Source: Chitinophagaceae bacterium
GTDB lineage: Bacteria > Bacteroidota > Bacteroidia > Chitinophagales > Chitinophagaceae
Direction: 5' to 3'
DNA length: 8,220 bases
NCBI GenBank assembly: GCA_016787105.1
Contig: JAEUVI010000361.1
Coordinates: 1-8,220, forward strand
The position numbers were made by a program, and so were the translations under genes. How positions within the stretch are numbered: position 1 is the first letter of the stretch; every line of letters starts with the position of its first letter. Shown in pieces: positions 1 through 6,282 of the stretch. Below the pieces are notes generated by a model that made no database searches, was not told the DNA's origin, and saw only the letters and a program-made list of their open reading frames with translations.

Positions 1-93
1 CAAGATAGGAAAATCAAAACAGGGCAATTAACCCTTCGACTGGTATTGGTTAGAAAATAGTTGATGTAATAGCATTATAAACGAGTCAGTGTA

Positions 94-666
94 ATGACAA
101 AAATTGTGTTTATGAAAACGAAAGAATTAAAAATGGTAATCATCAGGGGAGTACTATTAATCCTCCTTTCATTATATTTTATCGTCGTGTTTGGCCAATC
201 AACTGATGTAGTTTCCTTCAATGCGGCAAGAAGTGATGGGAATATAGCGTTGCAATGGCAGTTATCTCCTGCTAATAAGCTCACAACAGTTATCGTAGAA
301 AAAAAGACACAGGATAATGAATTCAGCGCTATAGCTGAGTTCTGGGTAAACTTTGATGGAAATACCGAGACGAAATTCGGTTTTACTGATAAGAAAGTAA
401 AGGCAAAAACTACAACACACTATCGTTTAAAACTGATTAGTCAGTCTGGTGATATAAAGTATACAAGTGAACTTTCATTGAGTAAAGAAGCTACGAGTGG
501 GAGTATCTCAATACCTCTAAAATCGGAGGACGAGCCCTCCACCGCATCTAATAAGAAAGAGATACTTGCTTCAGTGAAGGAACAGGAAGTAAAAAAAACT
601 GATGGGTTCAAGGTGATATTGAAGCTAAAACTAAAAGAAAAAGAAGATGCGGAAAAATTGCTTTAA
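94..666 (+). CDS. Small exported protein with a fibronectin-III-like domain
   Basis: Predicted 190-residue envelope or secreted protein; molecular function unknown. A hydrophobic stretch at residues 15-33, ending in a VFGQS-type cleavage site, looks like a signal peptide. Three in-frame ATGs (94, 112, 133) are possible. The one at 133 gives the most standard signal peptide (about 22 residues), so the true start may be 133. Residues about 40-128 match the beta-sandwich module common in Bacteroidota secreted proteins: an 'IALQWQ' strand, then 'VEKKTQDNEFSAIAEF', then 'THYRLKLISQSGDIKYTSE'. In larger proteins this module usually precedes a type IX secretion C-terminal domain, but none is present here. 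The last 60 residues are charged, Lys/Glu-rich and low complexity. No Bacteroidota-type -7 box (TAnnTTTG) is obvious in the 93 bases upstream. The gene stands alone on the plus strand and is closed by the hairpin at 731-762. The exported fold is moderately supported; a precise role is not. Confidence 0.75.
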   Translation: MTKIVFMKTKELKMVIIRGVLLILLSLYFIVVFGQSTDVVSFNAARSDGNIALQWQLSPANKLTTVIVEKKTQDNEFSAIAEFWVNFDGNTETKFGFTDKKVKAKTTTHYRLKLISQSGDIKYTSELSLSKEATSGSISIPLKSEDEPSTASNKKEILASVKEQEVKKTDGFKVILKLKLKEKEDAEKLL

Positions 667-730
667 CGATTAAATTAAACGAACAACTAATAGAGTCGCT
701 AGTCTCATCTTTTTATCTCATGTGAACGTC

Positions 731-762
731 AACCCTGGAATTCTTTCCAGGGTTCTTCTTTT
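731..762 (+). terminator. Rho-independent-type terminator after the 94-666 gene
   Basis: A perfect 10-bp stem (AACCCTGGAA at 731-740 with TTCCAGGGTT at 745-754) closes on a 4-nt loop and is followed by the pyrimidine/T-rich run CTTCTTTT on the plus strand. It lies 64 bp after the plus-strand stop codon. On the minus strand the hairpin is not followed by a T tract, so it most likely ends the plus-strand transcript. It may also block convergent read-through from the 808-1281 gene. Confidence 0.8.
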
Positions 763-807
763 GGGGAGACAGATTCTTGCAGCAATGAGTTTTCTTTTGC
801 AGCTTTT

Positions 808-1281
808 TCAGTCAATAGGCTCCCACAACTCAATTTTGTTTCCTTCTGCGTCAAGAATATGGACAAATTTGCCATAGTCGTAGGATTCAGTTTTGTCTAC
901 AATGGTTACACCTTCTTTTTTTAATTCTTCAACAAGTGCTTCCAGGTTTTCAACCCGGTAGTTTATCATAAAATCTTTTGCAGAAGGTTCAAAGTATTTT
1001 GTTGTTTCGGCAAAGGGTGTCCATTGTGTTTGTGCTTTCTTTGTACTGTCTGAACCTTCATACCATTCAAAAGTGGCCCCGTATGGATTTGTGTTTAGAC
1101 CAAGATGTTTTTCATACCAGGCGGTCATTTTTTTCGGGTCTTTACATTTAAAGAAAATACCGCCAATACCTGTTACTTTTTTCATTTTTGTATTGTTTGG
1201 TTTTGTAACTATTGTTTTGAATGCGAAACCTGAAAGAAAAGATGTTGTAATAGCAGTGACAATCAAGAATGTCTTTTTCAT
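808..1281 (-). CDS. VOC-superfamily (glyoxalase/bleomycin-resistance fold) protein with signal peptide
   Basis: A 157-residue protein of the vicinal-oxygen-chelate superfamily. Residues about 35-155 carry the usual marks: 'GIGGIFFKCKDPKKMTAWYEKHLGL' type opening (37-62), 'FMINYRVENLEALVEELKKEGV' (104-125), and the closing 'DAEGNKIELWEP' (144-155), where Glu151 sits at the usual metal-ligand position. The position where glyoxalase I has its first His/Gln ligand is in the FFK segment (43-45), so classical glyoxalase I activity is doubtful and the substrate is unknown. Unusually for the family, a hydrophobic signal-like leader occupies residues 1-24. An in-frame ATG at 1185 (Met33) would give a leaderless protein of about 125 residues, the normal size of cytosolic homologues. 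The annotated start lies 8 bp after the stop of the upstream membrane-protein gene, which favours co-transcription and the longer form. Family assignment is firm; the function is not. Confidence 0.88.
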   Translation of the reverse strand: MKKTFLIVTAITTSFLSGFAFKTIVTKPNNTKMKKVTGIGGIFFKCKDPKKMTAWYEKHLGLNTNPYGATFEWYEGSDSTKKAQTQWTPFAETTKYFEPSAKDFMINYRVENLEALVEELKKEGVTIVDKTESYDYGKFVHILDAEGNKIELWEPID

Positions 1282-1289
1282 ATTGCCCG

Positions 1290-1934
1290 TTAATTGGTTT
1301 GTTGCGATGGTATCAAGTTAAATATTTTTATATCAATGCAAGTTATCCATGACAGAAATGTGAGAAAAGTTATTTTCTGAACCAATGGGAGATAAGAGAT
1401 TAATTCTTTGTTATAGTACAGAAAGTTGTTGGCTGCTACGAGCGCAACATTTAATAAACCAAAATAGAAAAGTATTGTCCATTTGTTTTTATAAAGCCCT
1501 GTAAAAGTCCCTGTCATTGCAATCAGCCCAAATAGTGAAGCGAGATTTGTTATCCAGTCATGATCAATTTTTGAAAATAATAAAAGCCCTGTTACCATAG
1601 CTATTATGCCGCAGACTTGTATTGCCAGTCTGTATCGTTTGGTAAGGGTTGTGTAACCGGGAAACTGCCACCAGAAAATAGATAGTGCAACGCAAAGAAT
1701 GACCATCGCTGTGATGGCAACCGGTTGAGCAGTGTTTTTCATGCCATTAATGGCATTGTCATTTAACAGGTTGCACCAGTAATTATTCTTCCAGCTAAAA
1801 CCAACGGCGTTTTTGTCAAACTGCGAGCCACCCGGATAATAATAAGCGGCAACAATATAAAGTGTGACAAATAACAGAATACCCAGTGCTGGTATTAAGA
1901 CCAGCATTCTTTTTATGAGATGTTGATTTGTCAA
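1290..1934 (-). CDS. Six-helix integral membrane protein (DUF998-like, tentative)
   Basis: A 214-residue multi-pass inner-membrane protein. About six hydrophobic segments are visible: residues near 11-31, 72-90, 104-121, 129-147, 154-170 and 184-204. After helix 1 there is a loop with a 'YYYPGGSQFD' and 'NNYWCNLLN...AINGMKNTAQP' pattern, which resembles uncharacterised Bacteroidota membrane proteins of the DUF998 type; this is recall, not a search result. No catalytic motif is visible. The start shown is a TTG codon at 1932-1934. The first in-frame ATG is at 1907 (Met10), immediately before the first helix, and would give 205 residues; an in-frame TGA lies upstream, within the 1965-1988 palindrome region. 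The gene precedes the VOC gene by 8 bp and follows the receptor gene by 85 bp, so the three may form one transcript. The role is unknown. Confidence 0.75.
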   Translation of the reverse strand: MTNQHLIKRMLVLIPALGILLFVTLYIVAAYYYPGGSQFDKNAVGFSWKNNYWCNLLNDNAINGMKNTAQPVAITAMVILCVALSIFWWQFPGYTTLTKRYRLAIQVCGIIAMVTGLLLFSKIDHDWITNLASLFGLIAMTGTFTGLYKNKWTILFYFGLLNVALVAANNFLYYNKELISYLPLVQKITFLTFLSWITCIDIKIFNLIPSQQTN

Positions 1935-1964
1935 AGCTTTTAAATGCCGTGTAATGATTGCTGG

Positions 1965-1988
1965 TTTATTTCAAAATATTGAAATAAA
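1965..1988. repeat. Perfect AT-rich palindrome between the receptor and membrane-protein genes
   Basis: Two 10-base arms (TTTATTTCAA at 1965-1974, TTGAAATAAA at 1979-1988) flank a 4-base spacer AATA. It lies 31 bp after the receptor stop codon and 30 bp before the TTG start of the membrane-protein gene. No T tract follows on either strand, so it is not a textbook terminator. It could be an operator-like dyad or an mRNA-stabilising or processing hairpin. The arm TTGAAATAAA recurs exactly at 5277-5286, upstream of the propeller gene. Confidence 0.5.
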
Positions 1989-2019
1989 GATCACAAACAG
2001 TTGAATGTATCAGCGTGCT

Positions 2020-4203
2020 CTACCAGCTTATTCTTGCGGATAAATTTATCACTCTTCCGTCAATTGGCGCCCAGATTTGTTTAAATGAAGGATTGGAAAT
2101 GTTGCCATATACAATGCTCTCTTTGCGGGTTTGCCTGTAATCAAGTAGGTTTTCGCAATTAAGCACCAGCGAAATTTTCTTTATGTCGTATCGAACCATG
2201 CCAGCTACAAATAAATATGGGGTAGTGGTAGTATTGTCATCAAGGTATTGTTTGCCGGTATAAGAAGCTTCTATGCCGGCGCGGAACCTGTCGCTGAATT
2301 CATATGCAACTACAGTAGCAACCTTGTTTTTTGCACTGAGGCTTACATGCGGATGTACTGCATCATATTTTTTTTGCGCATCGGTAAAAGTATAGCCTAA
2401 ATAAAATTCGAATGCATCACGGCTTAGCGCGATATAAGTTTCAAAACCTTTTGTATTTACCGGGCTGGTTTCATTTTTAGTATAAATAAATCCGTTAGCC
2501 TGGGTTACAAATACCTGTGGATGACGAATGCTTGTGATGTAAAACATCTGGTTTATAGTGATATGCCATCCATTCGAAACTGCTTTGTAATTAATATCCC
2601 AATTAAGGCCGTTTGATTTTTCGGCTTTTAGCTGTGGGTCAGTTGCGGCAGGAGATACAATATGCGGGTAGTCCCGTTCGTCGATTTCACTTGCAAACAA
2701 AGATGGTATTTTGTATCCAAGGCCAGCACCAAGTCTTGTCGTAAATTGATGATTGATTTTATACAATAATGATACCCTCGGCAAAGCAAATGTTCCATAC
2801 TGGTTATTATTATCCAAACGAAAACCCGCCTGCACAACAAATTTATCTAGCAATTTCCAATCGTCTTGTATGAAACCACCAATAGTTGTTTGGTTGTAGT
2901 TGTTAAACCCTGATGAATCAGGCAGGTGTTTTTTAAAATGTTCGCCTGTCACATTAATACCGCTGACCAAAGTGTGGTTTTTTACTTTTTTCAGGTAGTT
3001 CAGTTCTGTATAATATGAAAACTGGTTAGCCTGCATGCCAAAAACACTGGTGGCGATTTTACGGTTAAAAAGACTGCCACTTCCTTTCACATTAATCCTG
3101 TCAGTATTGTTCAGTTTATTTTCCCAGGTAATATCCGCGGTATTCCGCAAAGATGTATTATCAATAAAGAATTGGTGCGTATTGTCATTGGCTTTTTGTA
3201 ACACTTTCATGTCGCCTCCCTTTCTTTCTTCATACGTAAGATTATAGCCCAACGCGATTGTTTGTTTATCGTTTGGATAAATAAAAAGCTTTGGATGTAC
3301 AAAAACTGTTTTCAAATCCGGTACATCGCTAAAGCCATCTTTATTTACATCAACCGCTTTTTGATAAGTACCGCCAGTAAAAAATGTATAACCCGCTTTT
3401 TTATTCCGGCCTGAAAAATATCCATTGATATTTGATTCCTTTAATGAGCTTTGGTTGATGGTTATATAATGTTCCGGGTCGTTGAGTTTAGGAGATTTTG
3501 ATACAAGATTTATCATGCCTGCAATAGCGCCTCCACCGTATAGTGTGGAACTTGCGCCTTTTACAATTTCAATCTGTTTTAAATCTGCCGGCGGAATTTG
3601 TAATATGCTAAAGCTGCCACTATAACCTCCAAATAATGGCATGCCATCGCGAAGAATTTGTGTGTACTTGCCCGGCAGCCCCTGTACTCTTGCATCGGCA
3701 TTCCCTGTAGTAGCGCTGCTTTGCTGTATTTGTATGCCGGCAACATCACCCAGCATACTTGCAATGTTACCAGGCTTAATACCGTTTTCTTCGCCCACTT
3801 CTTCACTTCCCAATACTTCTACTTTTGTGGGTAAATCTTCTATCCGACTGTTCGTGCGACTTGATGTAATAATAACTTCTTCTTCTGTATGCGCTTCTTC
3901 TTTTTGCAGATATATTACCGGGAAACTATTATTGTTTTGCGGTATGGCAAAACTCAAAGTTTTAGTTTGGTATCCGATAAAAGAGAAGCTTACCCGGATA
4001 TTTCCCGAAGGTAGGTTGCTTAAAAGAACTTTGCCACTGCTGTCCGATGTAGTGGCTTTATTCATTCCTTCCACGGTGATAGTTACACCCTGCAAATTTG
4101 TTTTTGTTTCTGCATCGGTGACTGTGCAATTGAAATTGTACTGTGAAAAAGCAGGGCCGCTTATTATTGCCAGGACTATCAATAGTATTGTATGAAGTTT
4201 CAT
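2020..4203 (-). CDS. TonB-dependent outer-membrane receptor (CirA/FepA/BtuB-like)
   Basis: A 727-residue TonB-dependent transporter for energised uptake of a scarce ligand across the outer membrane. Order of parts: signal peptide 1-20 (ends PAFSQ); carboxypeptidase-regulatory-like beta-sandwich about 22-99, typical of Bacteroidota receptors; a probable TonB box in 'EEVIITSSRTNS' (108-119); plug domain about 120-237 with 'DARVQGLPGKYTQILRDGMP' and 'IEIVKGASSTLYGGGAIAGMINL' motifs; then a 22-strand-type barrel to the C-terminus, which ends in an aromatic residue (ISW) as expected for BAM insertion. A short Asp-rich loop, VDVNKDGFSD (284-293), resembles a Ca-binding loop. The length fits siderophore, cobalamin or cofactor receptors and is short for a SusC. 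No SusD partner is present, so glycan uptake is unlikely. The upstream YncE-type propeller gene, 44 bp away, suggests an operon. The ligand cannot be read from sequence; iron chelate or a PQQ-like cofactor are options. The family assignment is secure. Confidence 0.95.
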   Translation of the reverse strand: MKLHTILLIVLAIISGPAFSQYNFNCTVTDAETKTNLQGVTITVEGMNKATTSDSSGKVLLSNLPSGNIRVSFSFIGYQTKTLSFAIPQNNNSFPVIYLQKEEAHTEEEVIITSSRTNSRIEDLPTKVEVLGSEEVGEENGIKPGNIASMLGDVAGIQIQQSSATTGNADARVQGLPGKYTQILRDGMPLFGGYSGSFSILQIPPADLKQIEIVKGASSTLYGGGAIAGMINLVSKSPKLNDPEHYITINQSSLKESNINGYFSGRNKKAGYTFFTGGTYQKAVDVNKDGFSDVPDLKTVFVHPKLFIYPNDKQTIALGYNLTYEERKGGDMKVLQKANDNTHQFFIDNTSLRNTADITWENKLNNTDRINVKGSGSLFNRKIATSVFGMQANQFSYYTELNYLKKVKNHTLVSGINVTGEHFKKHLPDSSGFNNYNQTTIGGFIQDDWKLLDKFVVQAGFRLDNNNQYGTFALPRVSLLYKINHQFTTRLGAGLGYKIPSLFASEIDERDYPHIVSPAATDPQLKAEKSNGLNWDINYKAVSNGWHITINQMFYITSIRHPQVFVTQANGFIYTKNETSPVNTKGFETYIALSRDAFEFYLGYTFTDAQKKYDAVHPHVSLSAKNKVATVVAYEFSDRFRAGIEASYTGKQYLDDNTTTTPYLFVAGMVRYDIKKISLVLNCENLLDYRQTRKESIVYGNISNPSFKQIWAPIDGRVINLSARISW

Positions 4204-4211
4204 TTTTTAGA

Positions 4212-4230
4212 TTTGAAAACAGCTTTCAAA
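4212..4230. promoter_or_regulatory. Inverted repeat in the propeller-receptor spacer
   Basis: A perfect 7-base dyad (TTTGAAA at 4212-4218, TTTCAAA at 4224-4230, spacer ACAGC) lies within the 44-bp gap, 8 bp before the receptor start codon. On the transcript it could form a small hairpin covering the receptor leader, or as DNA it could be a repressor-type site. No known Fur-box consensus is matched. Close by on the minus strand, 'AATCTTTG' is one base off the Bacteroidota -7 consensus TAnnTTTG, so a separate receptor promoter is possible. Confidence 0.4.
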
Positions 4231-4247
4231 GATTGAGTGATATAGTA

Positions 4248-5252
4248 TTATTTGCCAACTACAAGCACCTGGAATGTTCCGGGCTTCATCTTTGGTCTGC
4301 CTTTTTGGCCTGCTTCCATTGGCTCAAACTCAGCAGTGGGCATATATATATGGTGAGTATCTTTATCAAATGCAATGGTTCTTGCGCCTTTTTTTGTAAC
4401 AACATTTTGCAGCAGTATAAATTTTGAGTCATTTTGTTCGTGTATTACACTCATGGTGCCATCTGCGCCGTTGGAAGTATAAATGTTTCCGGAATCTGGA
4501 TCAAATGCTACGCCATCGCAACCATCTCCAATAATAATCTTGTCTATTATCTTGCCATTGGTAGCATCAATTACTACTAATAATTTTTCGCATCCTGCAA
4601 ATAATCTTTTGGTTTTAGTATCCATTGCAAGGCCGGTAGGCCCATCTCCCGGGGCAATGCTCCAGCGGTTTATAACTTTAAATGTGCTTGTGTTTATAAC
4701 CACTATTTCGTTTTTATCTTCAATGTTTACAAATAATTTTCCTTTGCTATCGCTGACTGCTGTTTCTGGTTTGCCGCCTACAGGTACACTATCAATTAAT
4801 AAATTTTTTACAGGGTCGATAATGCTTAAATTTTTGCTGCTGCCGTTGCAGGTAATAATTTTTTTACTGAATGGCTCATAAATAATAGCATCGGGGTTAT
4901 GGCCGGTTGGTATTTGTGCGAGTATTTTGTTTGAATTAATATCAAATACAAATACGTTATTTAGCCCTCCGTTACTTGTAAATCCTTTCCCCGAAATCGT
5001 ATCGAACGCAATGCCATGCACGCCGGTAGTATTTTCGATTATGCCAACAGAGTCGCCGGTTATTTTGTTAAGAATATTGACCTGTGTACCATGACTTACA
5101 TATAGCCAGTTATTTACCGGGCCGGGTTGTAAATAATCCCAGCCGCCGCTGCTGGCGATGCGGAATGTTTTTAATACCCGGAAGTTATTTTGTGCAAAAC
5201 TAATGACACCCATCGTGATGATAGCTGATAAAACAATTGCTGTTTTTTTCAT
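4248..5252 (-). CDS. YncE-family seven-bladed beta-propeller (YVTN repeats), periplasmic
   Basis: A 334-residue exported propeller. The signal peptide is residues 1-20 (cleavage after SFA). The remainder is made of repeated blades with the YVTN pattern 'P..v.v....g.lyv.......v.viD..t.kvi..i..G': for example residues 36-72 ('GGWDYL', 'NNWLYVSHGTQVNILN'), 'GVHGIAFDTISGKGFTSNG' (77-95), 'IPTGHNPDAIIYEP', 'GKPETAVSDSKGKLFVNIED', 'GPTGLAMDTKTKRLFAGC', 'GCDGVAFDPDSGNIYTSNG', and the C-terminal 'GARTIAFDKDTHHIYMPTAEF' with 'PGTFQVLVVGK'. This order is characteristic of the bacterial YncE group. The biochemical role of the family is not settled: E. coli YncE is periplasmic, binds DNA in vitro and is iron-regulated. 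The leader is A-rich (TTTAAAAAATAATA before ATG) with no Shine-Dalgarno site, as usual in Bacteroidota. It is first in a probable two-gene operon with the receptor, suggesting a periplasmic partner or ligand handler. Confidence 0.92.
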   Translation of the reverse strand: MKKTAIVLSAIITMGVISFAQNNFRVLKTFRIASSGGWDYLQPGPVNNWLYVSHGTQVNILNKITGDSVGIIENTTGVHGIAFDTISGKGFTSNGGLNNVFVFDINSNKILAQIPTGHNPDAIIYEPFSKKIITCNGSSKNLSIIDPVKNLLIDSVPVGGKPETAVSDSKGKLFVNIEDKNEIVVINTSTFKVINRWSIAPGDGPTGLAMDTKTKRLFAGCEKLLVVIDATNGKIIDKIIIGDGCDGVAFDPDSGNIYTSNGADGTMSVIHEQNDSKFILLQNVVTKKGARTIAFDKDTHHIYMPTAEFEPMEAGQKGRPKMKPGTFQVLVVGK

Positions 5253-5268
5253 TATTATTTTTTAAATG

Positions 5269-5460
5269 TTACTTTTTTGAAATAAAACTTCTGGCAGCAG
5301 AAAGCAGGAAGTTGGTAACCTCAGCCTTTGCTTTTGTCGTGGCACTTTCGTATGGGGGTCTTAAGGGAGCAACTGCTTCAAACAAAACAGTTGCTGTAAA
5401 GTAGAGATCGGATTCTGAAGAAAAACTGAAGGGGAAAAAAGAGCTAAAAAATGGGGGTGC
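5269..5460 (-). pseudogene. ATG-less open frame, possible 3' remnant of a gene or a repeat, with an internal dyad
   Basis: The 250-bp spacer between the HNH gene and the propeller gene contains a 63-codon minus-strand open frame running from just after a TAA (5461-5463) to a TAA at 5269-5271. It has no ATG. Its C-terminal two thirds look protein-like rather than random: 'SDLYFTATVLFEAVAPLR' followed by 'PPYESATTKAKAEVTNFLL' and 'SAARSFISKK'; the first third is Phe/Ser/Pro-rich. I recognise no family. Inside it, AGCAACTG (5368-5375) and CAGTTGCT (5388-5395) form a perfect 8-base inverted repeat with a 12-base loop. Alternatives are a spurious frame in a repeated intergenic element, the 5' leader of the propeller operon, or the tail of a gene broken when the HNH gene arrived. 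No promoter consensus was found in this spacer. Confidence 0.25.
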
Positions 5461-5502
5461 TTACATCTTTGGATGTTTCTGAGGCTTTTTACACAGTTCA
5501 TG

Positions 5503-6273
5503 TTACCTGCTGCTTTTCTTCGTCAAGCGTTTAAGTTCTTCAACGGTCAAAGCAGGATTTGTCAAATGCACAACTGAATGACAGTTGGCACAAAGCGGTA
5601 CAAGGTCGTTTATCGGGTCAACTTCGTACTCTTCGCCGATGTCTGAAAGTTGTGTTTTATGATGAACATGGATGAAACCTTTTGCTGTGTCACCATAAAA
5701 CTGCCCGAAACTGAAGCCGCAGACAAAACAACTGTCACCGTGATGTTTGATGCACTCAAGCCTTGCCTTTTGGTTTCGCTCATACCTGTTTACAAATACC
5801 TGCACAACTTTACCTTCTTTGTAAAACAGCTGGTGGTCAAACTGTTCTTCTGTCGGTAGCTTTTCTGTCGTCTGGACGTCTTCTTCGTCGTGTCCAACAA
5901 GGTTTAAACTTTCAAGAGCAGTTCTCAAATTTTCTTTCATTTCCCAACCGGGTCGCTCATTGCTTAGTTTTCCCTCACTTGCAAAGTAGGGGCCAACTAA
6001 ACTGAAATAAGCCGGTGTCTCATTCTTGCCGTTGTGGTAAAGCCACGGTGTCACGCCAAGATATGTCGCTATTGCTTTTCCGATTTTTCCAATTTGTCCG
6101 CTGGCAACTATCGGTGAAGGGTTCTTTGGACTGATGACCGCAGCCAACTCCTTTGCTGTCGCTGTTGAATTAGGGAAAGCGTAAAGAATTTGCAGCAGTT
6201 CAACTTGTCGGTACGAAAGTGCATTTTTGATAGCGTCCTGATATTGTTCTACAGTTAGATTGAGGTCGTCCAT
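5503..6273 (-). CDS. HNH endonuclease, McrA-like, with an uncharacterised N-terminal domain
   Basis: A 256-residue predicted metal-dependent DNA endonuclease. The C-terminal HNH domain (about 168-252) shows a zinc pair Cys182-x2-Cys185, 'GFIHVHHKTQLS' with catalytic-type His204/His205, 'DPINDLVPLCANCHSVVH' giving Cys228-x2-Cys231, Asn230, His232 and His236. This arrangement matches HNH domains of McrA-type modification-dependent restriction enzymes. Residues about 1-125 form a separate helical domain: 'RQVELLQILYAFPNSTATAKELAAVI' resembles a winged-helix opening, followed by a 'GKIGKAIATYLG' segment and 'PAYFSLVGPYF'. It may recognise DNA or a base modification, but that is inference. The linker 126-165 is acidic. 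No methyltransferase is adjacent, so a stand-alone (type IV-like) defence role fits better than a classical R-M pair. It starts 10 bp after the intergenic repeat and stands apart from the downstream propeller operon. There is no signal peptide. The HNH call is firm; the target is unknown. Confidence 0.9.
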   Translation of the reverse strand: MDDLNLTVEQYQDAIKNALSYRQVELLQILYAFPNSTATAKELAAVISPKNPSPIVASGQIGKIGKAIATYLGVTPWLYHNGKNETPAYFSLVGPYFASEGKLSNERPGWEMKENLRTALESLNLVGHDEEDVQTTEKLPTEEQFDHQLFYKEGKVVQVFVNRYERNQKARLECIKHHGDSCFVCGFSFGQFYGDTAKGFIHVHHKTQLSDIGEEYEVDPINDLVPLCANCHSVVHLTNPALTVEELKRLTKKSSR

Positions 6274-6282
6274 AAAGCTTGC

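Noticed and set aside
284..293. Calcium-binding (dockerin/EF-like) loop reading of the Asp-rich receptor segment (residue numbers of the 2020-4203 protein)
   Set aside because: A single VDVNKDGFSD loop in a barrel extracellular loop is common in receptors of this type and does not define a separate domain.
3641..4195. 184-codon plus-strand open frame inside the receptor gene
   Set aside because: It is antisense to strongly conserved plug-domain codons, and its Ser/Cys/Pro/Leu-rich translation matches no family; it is a shadow frame.
5281..5313. AACTTC...GAAGTT hairpin just upstream of the propeller gene
   Set aside because: The uninterrupted stem is only 6 bp, with a bulge and long loop and no following T tract; this is not distinguishable from chance.
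5279..5403. Plus-strand open frame (AAESRKLVTSAFAFVVALSYG) opposite the ATG-less minus-strand frame
   Set aside because: It has no ATG and appears to be the antisense shadow of the minus-strand frame. It resembles a signal peptide only because Ala/Val-rich codons are mirrored.
5253..5502. Possible cobalamin or other riboswitch in the leader of the propeller/receptor operon
   Set aside because: A TonB receptor operon made this worth checking, but neither the B12-box pattern nor another recognisable riboswitch core is visible on the minus strand.
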